The notes beneath the pieces were generated by a model. That model was not told the origin of the DNA. It ran no database searches and saw only the letters and a program-made list of their open reading frames with translations. A stretch of 64,000 nt of DNA from Alicyclobacillus pomorum DSM 14955 (GTDB lineage: Bacteria; Bacillota; Bacilli; Alicyclobacillales; Alicyclobacillaceae), in the NCBI RefSeq assembly GCF_000472905.1, contig NZ_AXAR01000007.1, positions 1-64,000 of the forward strand, given 5' to 3'. Position numbers and translations under genes: made by a program. Below are positions 24,982 through 34,344 of this stretch, piece after piece. Position 1 is the first letter of the stretch; each line of letters starts with the position of its first letter.

Positions 24982-26163
24982 TCAAGTGAGCAGTTGACCG
25001 AGTGTTTGAACACCTTTCACCATTTGCTCTTCGTCTACATAACTGAACGAAAGCCGCAAAAAGTGACGTCCGTCGGCTGGATTCACGAAGAAGTACTGCC
25101 CCGGGACAAATGACACGCCCCTGTCCAGGGCCTTGTAGAGCAACTTCGTGGTATCTATCTCTGGGATGTGCAACCAGACAAAAAAACCACCCTCTGGCAC
25201 GTGCCATGAAGCGAACGCTGGCATGTAGGTGTCGAGAGCCCGCATCATCGTATCACGCCGTTTGCGGTACGCCACTCGTAACGCTTCCACACGTTTTGTA
25301 AAATCTACGTCTTGTAAATAGGCAGCCATGGTGGCTTGCGCGAATGGGTGATCCAGGTCTTTTTTGAACCACGAACAAGCATGCACCAATGTTTGAGGGC
25401 CCGCAATCCAGCCGACGCGCAACCCCGGGGCCACGACTTTTGACAGGGAACCCACGTACACCACGCGCCCGGACCGGTCCATGGCTTTCAGGGGCACGGG
25501 GGCGTTTGCAAATGACAACTCTCCGTACGCGTCGTCCTCCACGATGAGAAAATCAAACGCTTCCGCCAGTTTCAGTAACTTCAGACGCCTCTCTAGCGGC
25601 AGTGTGGTGCCCGTGGGGTTATGGAATGACGGAATCGTATATAAAAAGCGCGGCATCGGAAGGCCGGCGTCTGTTCTCTTCGTCAGCACGGTCTCAAGAA
25701 CATCGGTCTGGAGACCCCATTCGTCCATCGGAACGCTCACAATCTGATGCGTGTAGTTCCGAAAGATCTCCAAAGCTTCCATATACGTGGGTGCCTCAAC
25801 CGCCACGACGCAGGCATCATCTAGCAGCACTTTGGCAATCAAATCAATCGCCTGACAGCCTCCTGAGGTCACAAGTAATTCGTGCTCGCGGATATCGATG
25901 CCGCGGTGTTTCAAGCGTTCCTGCAATTGTGCGCGCAGGAAGTCAACTCGTGGACTGCCCAAATAGTGTAACGGTAGGTCGCGTTCCTGGTGAATGAGGC
26001 GGTTGACTGCAGATCTGACTTGCTCAGACGGTACCAACTCGGGTGCCGGATATCCGGCGCTGAGGCGGATGCATGACTCGGGAAGTTGCGGCATCCAGGC
26101 GCCGGGGGGATCGTTCATCAATGCTACTTTTACATTTGTAGGAAATAAAGATTCATAATTCAT
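24982..26163 (-). CDS. PLP-dependent aminotransferase, class I/II
   Basis: 393 residues of the fold-type-I aminotransferase family, close to 2-aminoadipate/aromatic aminotransferases (LysN-like). Visible: HYLGSPRVDFLRAQLQERL, TSGGCQAIDLIAKVLLDD, IPSFHNPTGTTLP, EDDAYGELSF and the PLP-lysine in GSLSKVVAPGLRVGW. It lacks the GntR domain of MocR proteins. ATG 26163 has AAAGGAGC upstream. It is divergent from the amino-acid ABC transporter, which suggests amino acid metabolism, but the substrate is unknown. Confidence 0.9.
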   Translation of the reverse strand: MNYESLFPTNVKVALMNDPPGAWMPQLPESCIRLSAGYPAPELVPSEQVRSAVNRLIHQERDLPLHYLGSPRVDFLRAQLQERLKHRGIDIREHELLVTSGGCQAIDLIAKVLLDDACVVAVEAPTYMEALEIFRNYTHQIVSVPMDEWGLQTDVLETVLTKRTDAGLPMPRFLYTIPSFHNPTGTTLPLERRLKLLKLAEAFDFLIVEDDAYGELSFANAPVPLKAMDRSGRVVYVGSLSKVVAPGLRVGWIAGPQTLVHACSWFKKDLDHPFAQATMAAYLQDVDFTKRVEALRVAYRKRRDTMMRALDTYMPAFASWHVPEGGFFVWLHIPEIDTTKLLYKALDRGVSFVPGQYFFVNPADGRHFLRLSFSYVDEEQMVKGVQTLGQLLT

Positions 26164-26308
26164 CGGATGCGCTCCTTTTGACTGAGTAACTCGCAAAATT
26201 CTACAAGAGTGGTTCGATGTGATGAAATATTGCAATTTTTAAAATCAATGATATATTTAATTTATCACAACGACACAATGTTATATTTTGGTAAATAAAA
26301 AATAAGGA

Positions 26309-26337
26309 TTGCATAAATATACGTAATCAATTATAAA
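26309..26337 (+). promoter_or_regulatory. Promoter of the amino-acid ABC operon
   Basis: TTGCAT (26309-26314), 17-bp spacer, TATAAA (26332-26337) in a markedly AT-rich stretch (26230-26345). Confidence 0.6.
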
Positions 26338-26389
26338 TTATGCAGTGAGGTTCGTACATCATGTTTCTAGTAGAAAAGGGGTTCACTAC

Positions 26390-27190
26390 ATGAAAAAGAC
26401 AGCATGGATATCTACGATGGCTACTTCCGTTGCTTTGATGTCAGTGCTCACAGGGTGCGGCGCACCGAGTTCAGACAACCGTACGTCGAGCACCGGAGCA
26501 ACACCGAGTGCGGGAGGGCCGACCCTCGTACTTGCAACCTCGGCAGACTATAAACCCTATGAGTTCCATGACACGTCCAGTGGTCAGGACAAAATTGTTG
26601 GATTTGACATGGATGTTGCGAACGCGATTGCAAAGCAGTTGCACTTTAACATCAAGGTCGAGGACATGGATTTTGACGGCCTCATTGGTGCGCTTCAATC
26701 CGGACGAGCTGATTTTGTCATTGCGGGTATGACGCCGACGGCGGAGCGAAAGAAGAGTGTGGATTTCTCAGACGTCTATTATCAGGCGACGAATATCGTA
26801 TTGACCAAGAAGGGGCACGCCGTGAAGAGCCTGGACGACTTAAAGGGTGAAACCGTCGCTGCACAGCTCGGCTCAGTTCAAGAAACAGCGGCAAAGGCGA
26901 TTCCAGGAGTGAAGGTGGAATCTCTCAATACGATTCCGAACGTCGTTCAAGAAGTCGTAACCAACCGCGCCCAAGCGGCTGTGATAGAGGATACCGTAGC
27001 CAAAGGATATGTGCAGAACAATCCGAGCCTCCAGATCAACGAGATTCCAGGGGTCAAATCCAATGGTTCAGCGATTGCGTTCCCGAAAGGGTCGAAGTGG
27101 GTTTCCAAGTTCAACACCGCAATTGAAAAAATGAAGCAAGACGGAGAGTTGCAACAGCTGGCAGACAAGTGGTTCAGCGGCCAGAAGTAA
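26390..27190 (+). CDS. Polar amino-acid ABC transporter, substrate-binding lipoprotein
   Basis: 266 residues. A signal peptide with lipobox LTGC near residue 23 is followed by a Ser/Thr linker and a type-II periplasmic-binding domain (LVLATSADYKPYEFHD, VGFDMDVANAIAKQL, DFDGLIGALQSGRADFVIAG, VDFSDVYYQATNIVL). This is the family that captures glutamine, arginine or other polar amino acids. AAAGGGG precedes ATG 26390. First gene of a three-gene importer operon. Confidence 0.93.
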   Translation: MKKTAWISTMATSVALMSVLTGCGAPSSDNRTSSTGATPSAGGPTLVLATSADYKPYEFHDTSSGQDKIVGFDMDVANAIAKQLHFNIKVEDMDFDGLIGALQSGRADFVIAGMTPTAERKKSVDFSDVYYQATNIVLTKKGHAVKSLDDLKGETVAAQLGSVQETAAKAIPGVKVESLNTIPNVVQEVVTNRAQAAVIEDTVAKGYVQNNPSLQINEIPGVKSNGSAIAFPKGSKWVSKFNTAIEKMKQDGELQQLADKWFSGQK

Positions 27191-27219
27191 GCAACGTGTG
27201 GTGAGGAGCCTGTTACATC

Positions 27220-27885
27220 ATGCCGATTAACTTCTCTGTAATTGTCCCGGATATTCCGTTTATGCTGCAGGGTGTGCTGGTGACGCTCGAGTTCACCCTT
27301 CTGTCTCTGGTGTTTGGATTTATCTTGGGCACTTTGTTGTCCATCATCAAGATTTCAAAGTTTGCACCGCTTCGGTGGTTTGGGATTGCCTACACGTCTG
27401 TCTTTCGCGGAACGCCTTTGCTGGTTCAGCTGGGACTCGTCTTTTATGCGACACCGCAATTGACTGGTTATGACATTCCGGCGTTGCAGGCTGGGGTGAT
27501 TACGTTCTCCTTGAATTCGGCGGCCTATGTTTCGGAAACAATTCGAGCCGGCATTTTGGCCGTGGACAAGGGGCAGCGGGAAGCTGCGCTGTCCCTTGGC
27601 GTTCCGTACCGCAAGATGATGGCGGATATCATCCTGCCTCAGGCAGTCAAAAACATTTTGCCCGCTCTCGTCAACGAAGGGATTGCATTATTGAAAGATT
27701 CGACATTGGTATCCACCATAGCGGCGAGTGACCTACTTCGGCGCGCAGATGTTGTGATGGGTCAGCGATTCGTGTATTTTGAACCGCTCATTTTCATTGC
27801 GGGCATCTACTACGTACTCGTGATGATCCTCACGTGGTTTGGGCGTGCCTTGGAAAGGAGGCTTCGTCGCAGTGATAGAGCTTAA
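27220..27885 (+). CDS. Polar amino-acid ABC transporter, permease
   Basis: 221 residues with five membrane helices. The HisM/GlnP pattern is clear: [34 protein letters not shown], and the EAA loop [21 protein letters not shown] that docks on the ATPase. It forms the membrane channel. Its last 14 bp overlap the ATPase gene, implying translational coupling. Confidence 0.93.
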   Translation: MPINFSVIVPDIPFMLQGVLVTLEFTLLSLVFGFILGTLLSIIKISKFAPLRWFGIAYTSVFRGTPLLVQLGLVFYATPQLTGYDIPALQAGVITFSLNSAAYVSETIRAGILAVDKGQREAALSLGVPYRKMMADIILPQAVKNILPALVNEGIALLKDSTLVSTIAASDLLRRADVVMGQRFVYFEPLIFIAGIYYVLVMILTWFGRALERRLRRSDRA

Positions 27886-28594
27886 ACATGTGTCCAAGTC
27901 GTTTGGTAGTTTAAAAGTATTGAACGACGTCTCGCTCGACATTGCGAAGGGCGAAGTGGTGGCCGTGATTGGTCCGTCCGGATCTGGAAAATCGACACTG
28001 TTGCGTTGCATGAATCTACTCGAGGTGCCGACAGAAGGCCAGGTACGAATCAACGGCGTGGACATTACGGCGCGAGGCGTCAACATCACAAAGGTTCGGT
28101 CAAAAATTGGAATGGTGTTTCAACATTTTCACTTGTTTCCGCATATGAGCGTACTGGACAATCTCACATACGCGCCCATCAACGTAAAAAATCTATCCAA
28201 AGAAGAGGCGCGAGCAAAGGCAAGCGAACTTCTGGCGCGTGTGGGACTGCGAGATAAGGCTCACGTGTATCCGTCGACACTCTCTGGCGGGCAAAAGCAA
28301 CGCGTGGCCATTGCCCGAGCGCTCGCCATGGAGCCGGACATCATGTTGTTTGATGAACCTACATCTGCGCTGGACCCGGAAATGGTCAAGGAAGTATTGG
28401 ACGTCATCAAATCCCTTGCGCACACGGGGATGACGATGGTCATTGTGACGCATGAGATGGGGTTCGCCCGGGAAGTCGCCGATAGAGTGTGTTTCTTGGA
28501 AGGTGGGGTTTTGTTGGAGGTTGCCCCGCCGGAGCAGTTTTTTGCGAAGCCGCAGACCACGAGGGCGCAGGATTTTCTTTCAAAAGTCCTGTAG
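27872..28594 (+). CDS. Polar amino-acid ABC transporter, ATPase
   Basis: 240 residues. Walker [10 protein letters not shown] (about 32-40), Q-loop [11 protein letters not shown], signature LSGGQKQR, Walker [15 protein letters not shown] and the switch histidine in [11 protein letters not shown], all as in the GlnQ/HisP group. GTG 27872 has GAAAGGAGG upstream and overlaps the permease end. It powers the importer. Confidence 0.94.
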   Translation: MIELKHVSKSFGSLKVLNDVSLDIAKGEVVAVIGPSGSGKSTLLRCMNLLEVPTEGQVRINGVDITARGVNITKVRSKIGMVFQHFHLFPHMSVLDNLTYAPINVKNLSKEEARAKASELLARVGLRDKAHVYPSTLSGGQKQRVAIARALAMEPDIMLFDEPTSALDPEMVKEVLDVIKSLAHTGMTMVIVTHEMGFAREVADRVCFLEGGVLLEVAPPEQFFAKPQTTRAQDFLSKVL

Positions 28595-28636
28595 GTCCGG
28601 GCGACCCCATGAATACGGATAGGCAGAGTTACGCAG

Positions 28637-28690
28637 CAGGCCTACGGCTGTGAGGATCTTTCGTAATCCTCACACCGCAGGCCTGTTTCT
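28637..28690 (+). terminator. Terminator of the amino-acid ABC operon
   Basis: Long stem CAGGCCT.CGG-TGTGAGGAT with ATCCTCACA.CCG-AGGCCTG, then TTTCT. Confidence 0.8.
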
Positions 28691-28752
28691 ATTGGACTGC
28701 AGAGATATACAGACTTGCTAGGTGTGTTCTATTTACTTTTGCATTTCAATTG

Positions 28753-28782
28753 TTCGGAATTCGTTTATTTTTAGAATATAAT
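28753..28782 (+). promoter_or_regulatory. Promoter of the acyl-CoA dehydrogenase operon
   Basis: TTCGGA (28753-28758), 18-bp spacer, TATAAT (28777-28782), 112 bp upstream of the gene. Confidence 0.55.
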
Positions 28783-28893
28783 GAAAATACGTGACTATCA
28801 TGACGGAGTACTGTTGTCCGATAGAGACGGTCGCGTGCAGCAACAGATGATGCGTAGAGAGACATATGAGTTCTCTCAGAGGGAGGATTTCGG

Positions 28894-30063
28894 GTGGATT
28901 TCTCACTTACGCAGGAACAGAAAATGGTGCAGCGGACCATTCGAGAGTTCGTGAAGAACGAGCTCATGCCGCTTGAACAGCAGGTGCTCCGCAACGAGCG
29001 CGAAGGGCGGCCAGGTATCACTTCGGACGAATTGAAAGCGCTTCAACTGAAAGCCAAGGAGCTTGGTTTTTGGGGCATCAACACACCGGAAGAGTACGGG
29101 GGCGCAAATTTGGGCTCCTTGATGAGTGCCATTACATGGATGGAACTCGGACGGACGTTTGTCCCGTTTTCTTTTGGTGGCCAAGCTGACAACATTCTCT
29201 ATTACTGCAACGAGGAACAGAAGAAGAAGTACTTGATTCCCACCATTGAAGGCAAAAGGCGCTCATGCTTCGCATTAACGGAACCGGGGGCAGGTTCTGA
29301 TACAAGTAATATCCGCATGTCGGCCGTGAAAGATGGGAACGAATGGGTGTTGAATGGGGAAAAGATATTCATCACCAACGGGAACGATGCGGATTTCGCC
29401 ATGGTGTTCGCTGTGACGGACAAGGAGAAAGGTGCGCACGGTGGGGTGACCTGCTTCCTGGTGGACCGGGAGATGGGGTGGCGCTCAGAGCGTATCCCGA
29501 CGATGGGCGAGTGGGATCCGGCTGCGCTCGTCTTCGAAGATGTTCGGGTTCCGGAAGAAAACATTCTCGGAACCCTTGGCGGCGGCCTGAATCTGGGATT
29601 TCAGTGGATTGGTGCGGCCCGTTGGGTCATTGTCGCGCGAGCCCTCGGATCCGCAGAACGTTTGTTGCAAATGGCGATTGACCATGCGAAAACGCGCGTC
29701 ACGTTCGGTAAGCCTATCGCAGAGCGTCAAGCGATTCAGTGGATGATTGCAGACTCGGCGGTTGAGATTGAAGCGGCCAAGTGGATTACACTGCGCGCAG
29801 CGTGGATGCTTGACCAGGGATTGGACAATCGCCATCAGGCATCCATGTCTAAATTGTACGGGGCGAATATGGCGAACCGGGTGGTTGACCGCGTACTGCA
29901 AATTCACGGTGGAATGGGCTACACCAAAGAACTTCCGATTGAACGTTGGTACCGGGAAATGCGGTTGCTTCGAATTTTCGACGGAACGGACGAAATTCAA
30001 CGGTTCATCATTGCGCGCAACTTGCTCAAGGGACACGTGAAAGTGGGCGAGTGGATGGACTGA
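28894..30063 (+). CDS. Acyl-CoA dehydrogenase
   Basis: 389 residues. FAD-dependent oxidation of acyl-CoA to enoyl-CoA in fatty-acid breakdown. Motifs: CFALTEPGAGSDTSNIRMSA (FAD/substrate loop), WVLNGEKIFITNGNDADFAM, and the C-terminal GMGYTKELPIERWYRE with RIFDGTDEIQRFIIARNLL. The catalytic base Glu of medium-chain enzymes aligns near the GTDE segment or the preceding helix; chain length is not deducible. GTG 28894 has GGGAGG upstream. Followed after 68 bp by an acyl-CoA ligase. Confidence 0.94.
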   Translation: MDFSLTQEQKMVQRTIREFVKNELMPLEQQVLRNEREGRPGITSDELKALQLKAKELGFWGINTPEEYGGANLGSLMSAITWMELGRTFVPFSFGGQADNILYYCNEEQKKKYLIPTIEGKRRSCFALTEPGAGSDTSNIRMSAVKDGNEWVLNGEKIFITNGNDADFAMVFAVTDKEKGAHGGVTCFLVDREMGWRSERIPTMGEWDPAALVFEDVRVPEENILGTLGGGLNLGFQWIGAARWVIVARALGSAERLLQMAIDHAKTRVTFGKPIAERQAIQWMIADSAVEIEAAKWITLRAAWMLDQGLDNRHQASMSKLYGANMANRVVDRVLQIHGGMGYTKELPIERWYREMRLLRIFDGTDEIQRFIIARNLLKGHVKVGEWMD

Positions 30064-30131
30064 AACGGTCTTCCACCGCACATCTGCGAATATACAGCAG
30101 TCTATCTAAGCGGATTGTGAGGTGTCTCCAG

Positions 30132-31805
30132 ATGTTGAACCACGAGTGCAAATTGTGGCCGAAGCAATTGCCGGCGTCGTTGGCCGTGCCAAAGACCACT
30201 TTGTTTGACAACTTAGCAGTGAGCGCGCGTCGGTATCCGGACACCACAGCGATTTACTACTACGGGACGGCGGTTCAGTATGACAGGCTGTTGCACGAAA
30301 CGTGTTTAGTCGCAGGTTACCTGCAGCGCGAACTTGGCGTGAACAAAGGGGACAGGGTCTTACTCTACATGCAGAACGCACCACAGTTTGTCATCTCATT
30401 TCACGCCATCTTGGCCATCGGAGCCGTTGTCGTGCCGCTCAACCCGATGAACATGACCGATGAGGTGCACTTTTACATCCAGGATTGCGGGGCTCATGTC
30501 GCGATTGTGGGGCAGGAGTTGTTCGACCGCATTGAACCACTCATCGGGGAAAGTGAGTTACAACACGTGGTGGTCGCCGCGTATTCCGATTACATTGAGG
30601 CAACGCCGAAGTATCAGCTGCCGGAGGTTGTCGCTGCCACTCGCGTGGAATACCACAGATCCGGCGTGTCGAATTGGGCCGCTGCGATGACCGCGGGTGT
30701 GACATGGACACCCGTGGAGGTTCGGGGAACCGATTTGGCTGTACTCCCGTATACTTCCGGAACGACAGGTCGTCCAAAAGGGTGCATGCACCCGCACTCT
30801 ACAGTACAGGCCAACATTGTCGGGGGAGCAACCCACGCCGGAACGAATTCGGGGTCCGTGGTGTTGGGGACCTTGCCGCTATTTCACGTGACCGGTATGA
30901 TTCACAGCATGCTCACTCCGCTGTTCTGTGGCAGTACGGTGGTTCTCATGACCCGCTGGGATAGAGAGACGGCAGCACAGCTCATCCACGACATGCGCTG
31001 TACGGGGTGGACCAACATCGCCACCATGCTGATTGACTTTCTGTCCAATCCGAACATCGCCCAATACGACTTGTCTTCGCTCACGGCCATTGGCGGGGGA
31101 GGGGCTGCACTGCCGGAGGCAGTGGGGGAACGCCTCTTTCAATTGACTGGCATTCGCTATGCGGAGGGATATGGATTATCGGAGACCATTTCACAGACCC
31201 ATTTCAACCCGCTGGACCGACCCAAGCTACAATGTCTTGGGATGCCTTCTTTTGATGTGGACGCTCGAGTCATTCATCCCGAATCACTGACAGAGCTCGG
31301 ACCGAACGAGGAAGGAGAATTGATTGTCCACGGGCCCCAGGTTTTCCAAGGGTACTGGAATCGCCCCGAGGAAACTGAAAGGGTTTTCATCAACATCGAC
31401 GGAAAACGATTTTTCCGCACGGGAGATATCGTTCGCTACGACGAAGACGGGTATTTCTTTATGGTAGACAGGCTCAAACGGATGATCAACGCAGCTGGAT
31501 TCAAGGTATGGCCGGCAGAGGTGGAATCTCTGTTGTTTGAACATGAAGCCGTGCAACTTGCTTGTGTGATTGGCGTTCCCGACGCGCGCCGCGGAGAAAC
31601 CGTGAAGGCGTATATCGTGTTGAAGCCGGAGTTCCGAGGCGTTGTGAGTGAAGACGACATCATCGATTGGACAAAGGACAAAATGGCCGCGTACAAGCGT
31701 CCTCGGATTGTGGAGTTCGTGGACTCCTTGCCCATATCCGGAAGTGGGAAGGTGCTCTGGCGCAAATTGATGGAGATGGAAGCGGCCAAGCACCAACAAG
31801 TCTAG
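30132..31805 (+). CDS. AMP-forming acyl-CoA synthetase
   Basis: 557 residues of the ANL superfamily. The P-loop YTSGTTGRPKGCMHPH, the motif GYGLSETISQTHFNP, the hinge RTGDIVRYDEDGYFFMVDR and the C-terminal lysine in SGSGKVLWRKL are all intact. It activates a carboxylic acid, probably a medium or long fatty acid, to its CoA ester. ATG 30132 has GAGGTG upstream. With the dehydrogenase it forms a short fatty-acid degradation operon; thiolase and hydratase genes are not in the window. Confidence 0.92.
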   Translation: MLNHECKLWPKQLPASLAVPKTTLFDNLAVSARRYPDTTAIYYYGTAVQYDRLLHETCLVAGYLQRELGVNKGDRVLLYMQNAPQFVISFHAILAIGAVVVPLNPMNMTDEVHFYIQDCGAHVAIVGQELFDRIEPLIGESELQHVVVAAYSDYIEATPKYQLPEVVAATRVEYHRSGVSNWAAAMTAGVTWTPVEVRGTDLAVLPYTSGTTGRPKGCMHPHSTVQANIVGGATHAGTNSGSVVLGTLPLFHVTGMIHSMLTPLFCGSTVVLMTRWDRETAAQLIHDMRCTGWTNIATMLIDFLSNPNIAQYDLSSLTAIGGGGAALPEAVGERLFQLTGIRYAEGYGLSETISQTHFNPLDRPKLQCLGMPSFDVDARVIHPESLTELGPNEEGELIVHGPQVFQGYWNRPEETERVFINIDGKRFFRTGDIVRYDEDGYFFMVDRLKRMINAAGFKVWPAEVESLLFEHEAVQLACVIGVPDARRGETVKAYIVLKPEFRGVVSEDDIIDWTKDKMAAYKRPRIVEFVDSLPISGSGKVLWRKLMEMEAAKHQQV

Positions 31806-31813
31806 GGGGGGTC

Positions 31814-31853
31814 GGTGGCTCGTCATCCCATGATTCTAGGGTAGCGAGCCACC
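31814..31853 (+). terminator. Hairpin after the acyl-CoA synthetase
   Basis: Stem GGTGGCTCG/CGAGCCACC with a 22-nt loop; the tail is only AGTCCTT, so termination would be weak. Confidence 0.45.
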
Positions 31854-32095
31854 AGTCCTTCATGTGACCCGACGCTACATAGTGATTGCACGCAAGTCGG
31901 TGTATCGCATACAGCACGGAAAAAAGGGTTGATTGGTTCCCGTCGCGGGATCATTCGAGACTACATTGACATGTCCAGCATGGATTCGGACATAGTTCAC
32001 AATCTAAAGTGATGATCTTGTCTCATGATGGCAATGAATTGAGTATAATCAAACAATGCGCTGTAGAATCGCCACAGTAAAGGAGGCGTGTGGTC

Positions 32096-32578
32096 GTGCA
32101 TGCAGCATGGATGAGCAGCGTGATTGTCGTCCTGTTCGCCTTGACGGTGATCTTCGTGCGACTCAAGGCATCCAAGTCGCCGACTTCCGCCAAGAAGATC
32201 CTGATTCCGCCACTGGGAATGAGTACGGGATTCTTGATGTTCGTCGCACCACAAACACACGTCCGTTGGTCGTACGCTGGACTTGCCATTTTGGTGGGAC
32301 TGCTGCTGTCCTTTCCACTCGTGGCGACATCGAAAATGTACGTGTCCGGCGGTGACATATATCTCAAACGATCCAAGGGGTTTGTGGTGGTTCTGCTGGT
32401 ATTGCTGGTACTGCGGCTGGTGTTGCACCAATACATCCAAGAGTACGTGACCATTCCACAGACAGCAGCACTGTTTTTTGTACTCGCGTTTTCCATGCTT
32501 CTGCCATGGCGCATTGTCATGTACTTGAACTATCGGAGGCTGCTGGCGCAAGCGAGGCAACAGAACCTGCAGTCGTGA
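32096..32578 (+). CDS. CcdC-like membrane protein (DUF1453 type)
   Basis: 160 residues with four membrane helices; KKILIPPLGMSTGFLMF and YVSGGDIYLKRSKGFVVVLLVLL are typical of Bacillus CcdC, a protein in the cytochrome c maturation locus whose exact job is unclear. GTG 32096 has AAAGGAGG nine bases upstream. A TATAAT at 32044-32049 is a possible -10. No CcdA or Res genes are near. Confidence 0.82.
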   Translation: MHAAWMSSVIVVLFALTVIFVRLKASKSPTSAKKILIPPLGMSTGFLMFVAPQTHVRWSYAGLAILVGLLLSFPLVATSKMYVSGGDIYLKRSKGFVVVLLVLLVLRLVLHQYIQEYVTIPQTAALFFVLAFSMLLPWRIVMYLNYRRLLAQARQQNLQS

Positions 32579-32601
32579 TGACCGACAGGACTGGAACGTT
32601 T

Positions 32602-32625
32602 GTCAGCGATTTGCAAATCGCTGAC
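32602..32625. repeat. Perfect 24-bp palindrome
   Basis: GTCAGCGATTTG followed by its exact complement. Related AGCGATTTGC-type sequences occur at 58021-58088 and near 15401, each beside gene boundaries. Confidence 0.6.
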
Positions 32626-32636
32626 GGAACATGAAC

Positions 32637-32672
32637 AGGACCACGTTCGCGGTGTTCGGGCGTGGTCCTGTT
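32637..32672 (+). terminator. Terminator after the CcdC-like gene
   Basis: Stem AGGACCACG/CGTGGTCCT (32637-32645 and 32661-32669) followed by GTTTCATTT. Confidence 0.7.
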
Positions 32673-32728
32673 TCATTTGGTCGCACGGCTACTGGTGGGC
32701 TCATGTGGCGATAGAAGCGCAGGACGGT

Positions 32729-33226
32729 TTATTGCGGATGCTGTGTCTTGAATTGATTCACGGATCCCCAGGCGTTGCGGGCCAGGCCGTCCCGGACCAT
32801 TCCGTCATCACGCACATCAATCCACGCAATGGTGCCCGTATGATCCGAGAGGGCGTTGTAGACGTGGACGGCATACACGGTATGCGTTCCATCTGAATAC
32901 GTGTGGTCGGTCGTAACCTGTAACTTCGGGTCCTTCGCCATTTGGTCCTTGAAGATACTCTTCACCAGTTCCTCGGCGCTCGACGCCGAAGTGACACTTG
33001 TGGTTGGCGTTGATGGAGCCTTCTGTGGATTGGGTGCGTTCGCTGAATTCGTCATATGGCCGGTGCCGCTGGCGTTAGACGTGTTGTCGGTATTGTTGGC
33101 TGGCGCCGACACTGCGGTATTGTTCATCACGTTGCCGGGGGCGGCAGCTTGGCTGCAACCGGTGACAGCGAGGAATGCCACGCAACCCAGTGTCGGAACG
33201 ACGTAGCGTCTTACGTATTTGTTCAC
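32729..33226 (-). CDS. Lipoprotein with Asn-rich linker
   Basis: 165 residues. Signal peptide with lipobox VTGC near residue 24, then an Ala/Asn/Thr-rich linker (about 25-80) and a compact domain (SAEELVKSIFKDQMAKDPKLQ, HTYSDGTHTVYAVHVYN, GTIAWIDVRDDGMV). GGGGAG precedes GTG 33226. It should face outward from the membrane; no known family. The linker style resembles the PstS, 9458 and 39594 lipoproteins of this window. Confidence 0.78.
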   Translation of the reverse strand: MNKYVRRYVVPTLGCVAFLAVTGCSQAAAPGNVMNNTAVSAPANNTDNTSNASGTGHMTNSANAPNPQKAPSTPTTSVTSASSAEELVKSIFKDQMAKDPKLQVTTDHTYSDGTHTVYAVHVYNALSDHTGTIAWIDVRDDGMVRDGLARNAWGSVNQFKTQHPQ

Positions 33227-33321
33227 GAATGGTTTCTCCCCTTTGCTTCCGGGCAGAGTTCAAAGATGAGCATACCACCATTTATAGGTACAAAGCAGAC
33301 TATTTTTGTAAAAACATAGAC

Positions 33322-34082
33322 CTACGCCTTGACCGCACAGCGGTTTGGTCCAATTTCCAGCATCGACGCTTCGTCCTCGGCAACTTGTAACACACCGCGG
33401 TTAATGTCCACAATGCTCAGGTAGTTTGGCGGTGTCGTGGTGACCCTCTTCAAGATGGTTTCCACAAACGCATCCTCGTCTTGTTCACTGAACTCGATTG
33501 TACCCATGACATCTCCCAAACGGGCTGCACCGTAACCGGCTTCTGTGATTTCTTGAACATCCGAAAAATGAGTCGGCAACAGGATGGTATCGTCGGGTAG
33601 CGCTTGAAGCGGACCCGTCAGCGTGCGATAGAGCAGCCGCGCCCACCCTCCGCATGTCCACCGAGGTCAGATCTTCCAATGCCCTGGACAAACAAGGTGT
33701 CCCCCCCACAAATCAGGTACTGCTCATCCACCCACAAACCGACGCTTCCGGGCGTGTGGCCGGGCAACGCAATGACCTGTGTCCGGATGGACCCCATTTC
33801 AAATCTCATCCCGTCTTGTAACGCGAGATGCGCCCGCGGGCCGCCCCGGGACTCACCGGCGCTCATCCAGTACTTCGCTCCCGTTTTTTCAGCCAACGCG
33901 AACCCACCCGAGATGTGGTCCGCATGAAGGTGGGTATCTAGGACGTGTTGAATACGCACACCTAGTTGCTTAGCCAGGGATATGTAAACCTCCGTGTGTC
34001 GACCTGCGTCAACGACAATGCCCTGGTCACTCGATGCAATCAGGTAAGATAGGCATCCCTTTGACAAAGTGTTTAGAGCCAT
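33322..34082 (-). pseudogene. MBL-fold hydrolase, frameshifted and 5'-truncated
   Basis: From 34082 the minus frame reads NTLSKGCLSYLIASSDQG, then DTHLHADHISGG (the metal-binding HxHxDH), GHTPGSVGLW and GDTLFVQGIGRSDLGG, as in persulfide-dioxygenase-like metallo-beta-lactamase proteins. After GGHAEG (about 33648) the family continues in another frame (WARLLYRTLTGPLQALPDD, LPTHFSD) to 33322, so one base is missing. The normal start, including any upstream residues, is also absent: the frame begins inside the domain at the junction with the ArsR gene. Confidence 0.8.
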
Positions 34083-34344
34083 GTCGGACCCAACTCGCAG
34101 GAAAATTCTCGAGTTACTCAAAGAGCGACCCATGACTGCTGGTGAAATTGCAAGCCATTTCACGCATGCGCAGCCAACCGTCAGTCGTCACTTAAGTGTA
34201 CTCAAAAATGCGGATTTGGTTGTGGATCAGCGCGAAGGAACGTACGTGGTGTATCGCCTGAATACGACGGTGATTCAAGAATGGTTAAGCTGGTTGTTGG
34301 ACAAATTCGGAGGCGGTGATTCAGGTGAAGAAGATGAAGGGTAA
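34069..34344 (+). CDS. ArsR-family regulator, SdpR-like
   Basis: 91 residues with the winged helix FRAMSDPTRRKILELLKERPMTAGEIAS and AQPTVSRHLSVLKNADLV. This is the SdpR type, which in Bacillus controls its own operon together with sdpI. The start is unusual: GTG 34069 lies in the start of the truncated MBL gene on the other strand and has no ribosome site, so a few N-terminal residues may be lost. Its end overlaps the following sdpI-like gene. Confidence 0.8.
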   Translation: MFRAMSDPTRRKILELLKERPMTAGEIASHFTHAQPTVSRHLSVLKNADLVVDQREGTYVVYRLNTTVIQEWLSWLLDKFGGGDSGEEDEG

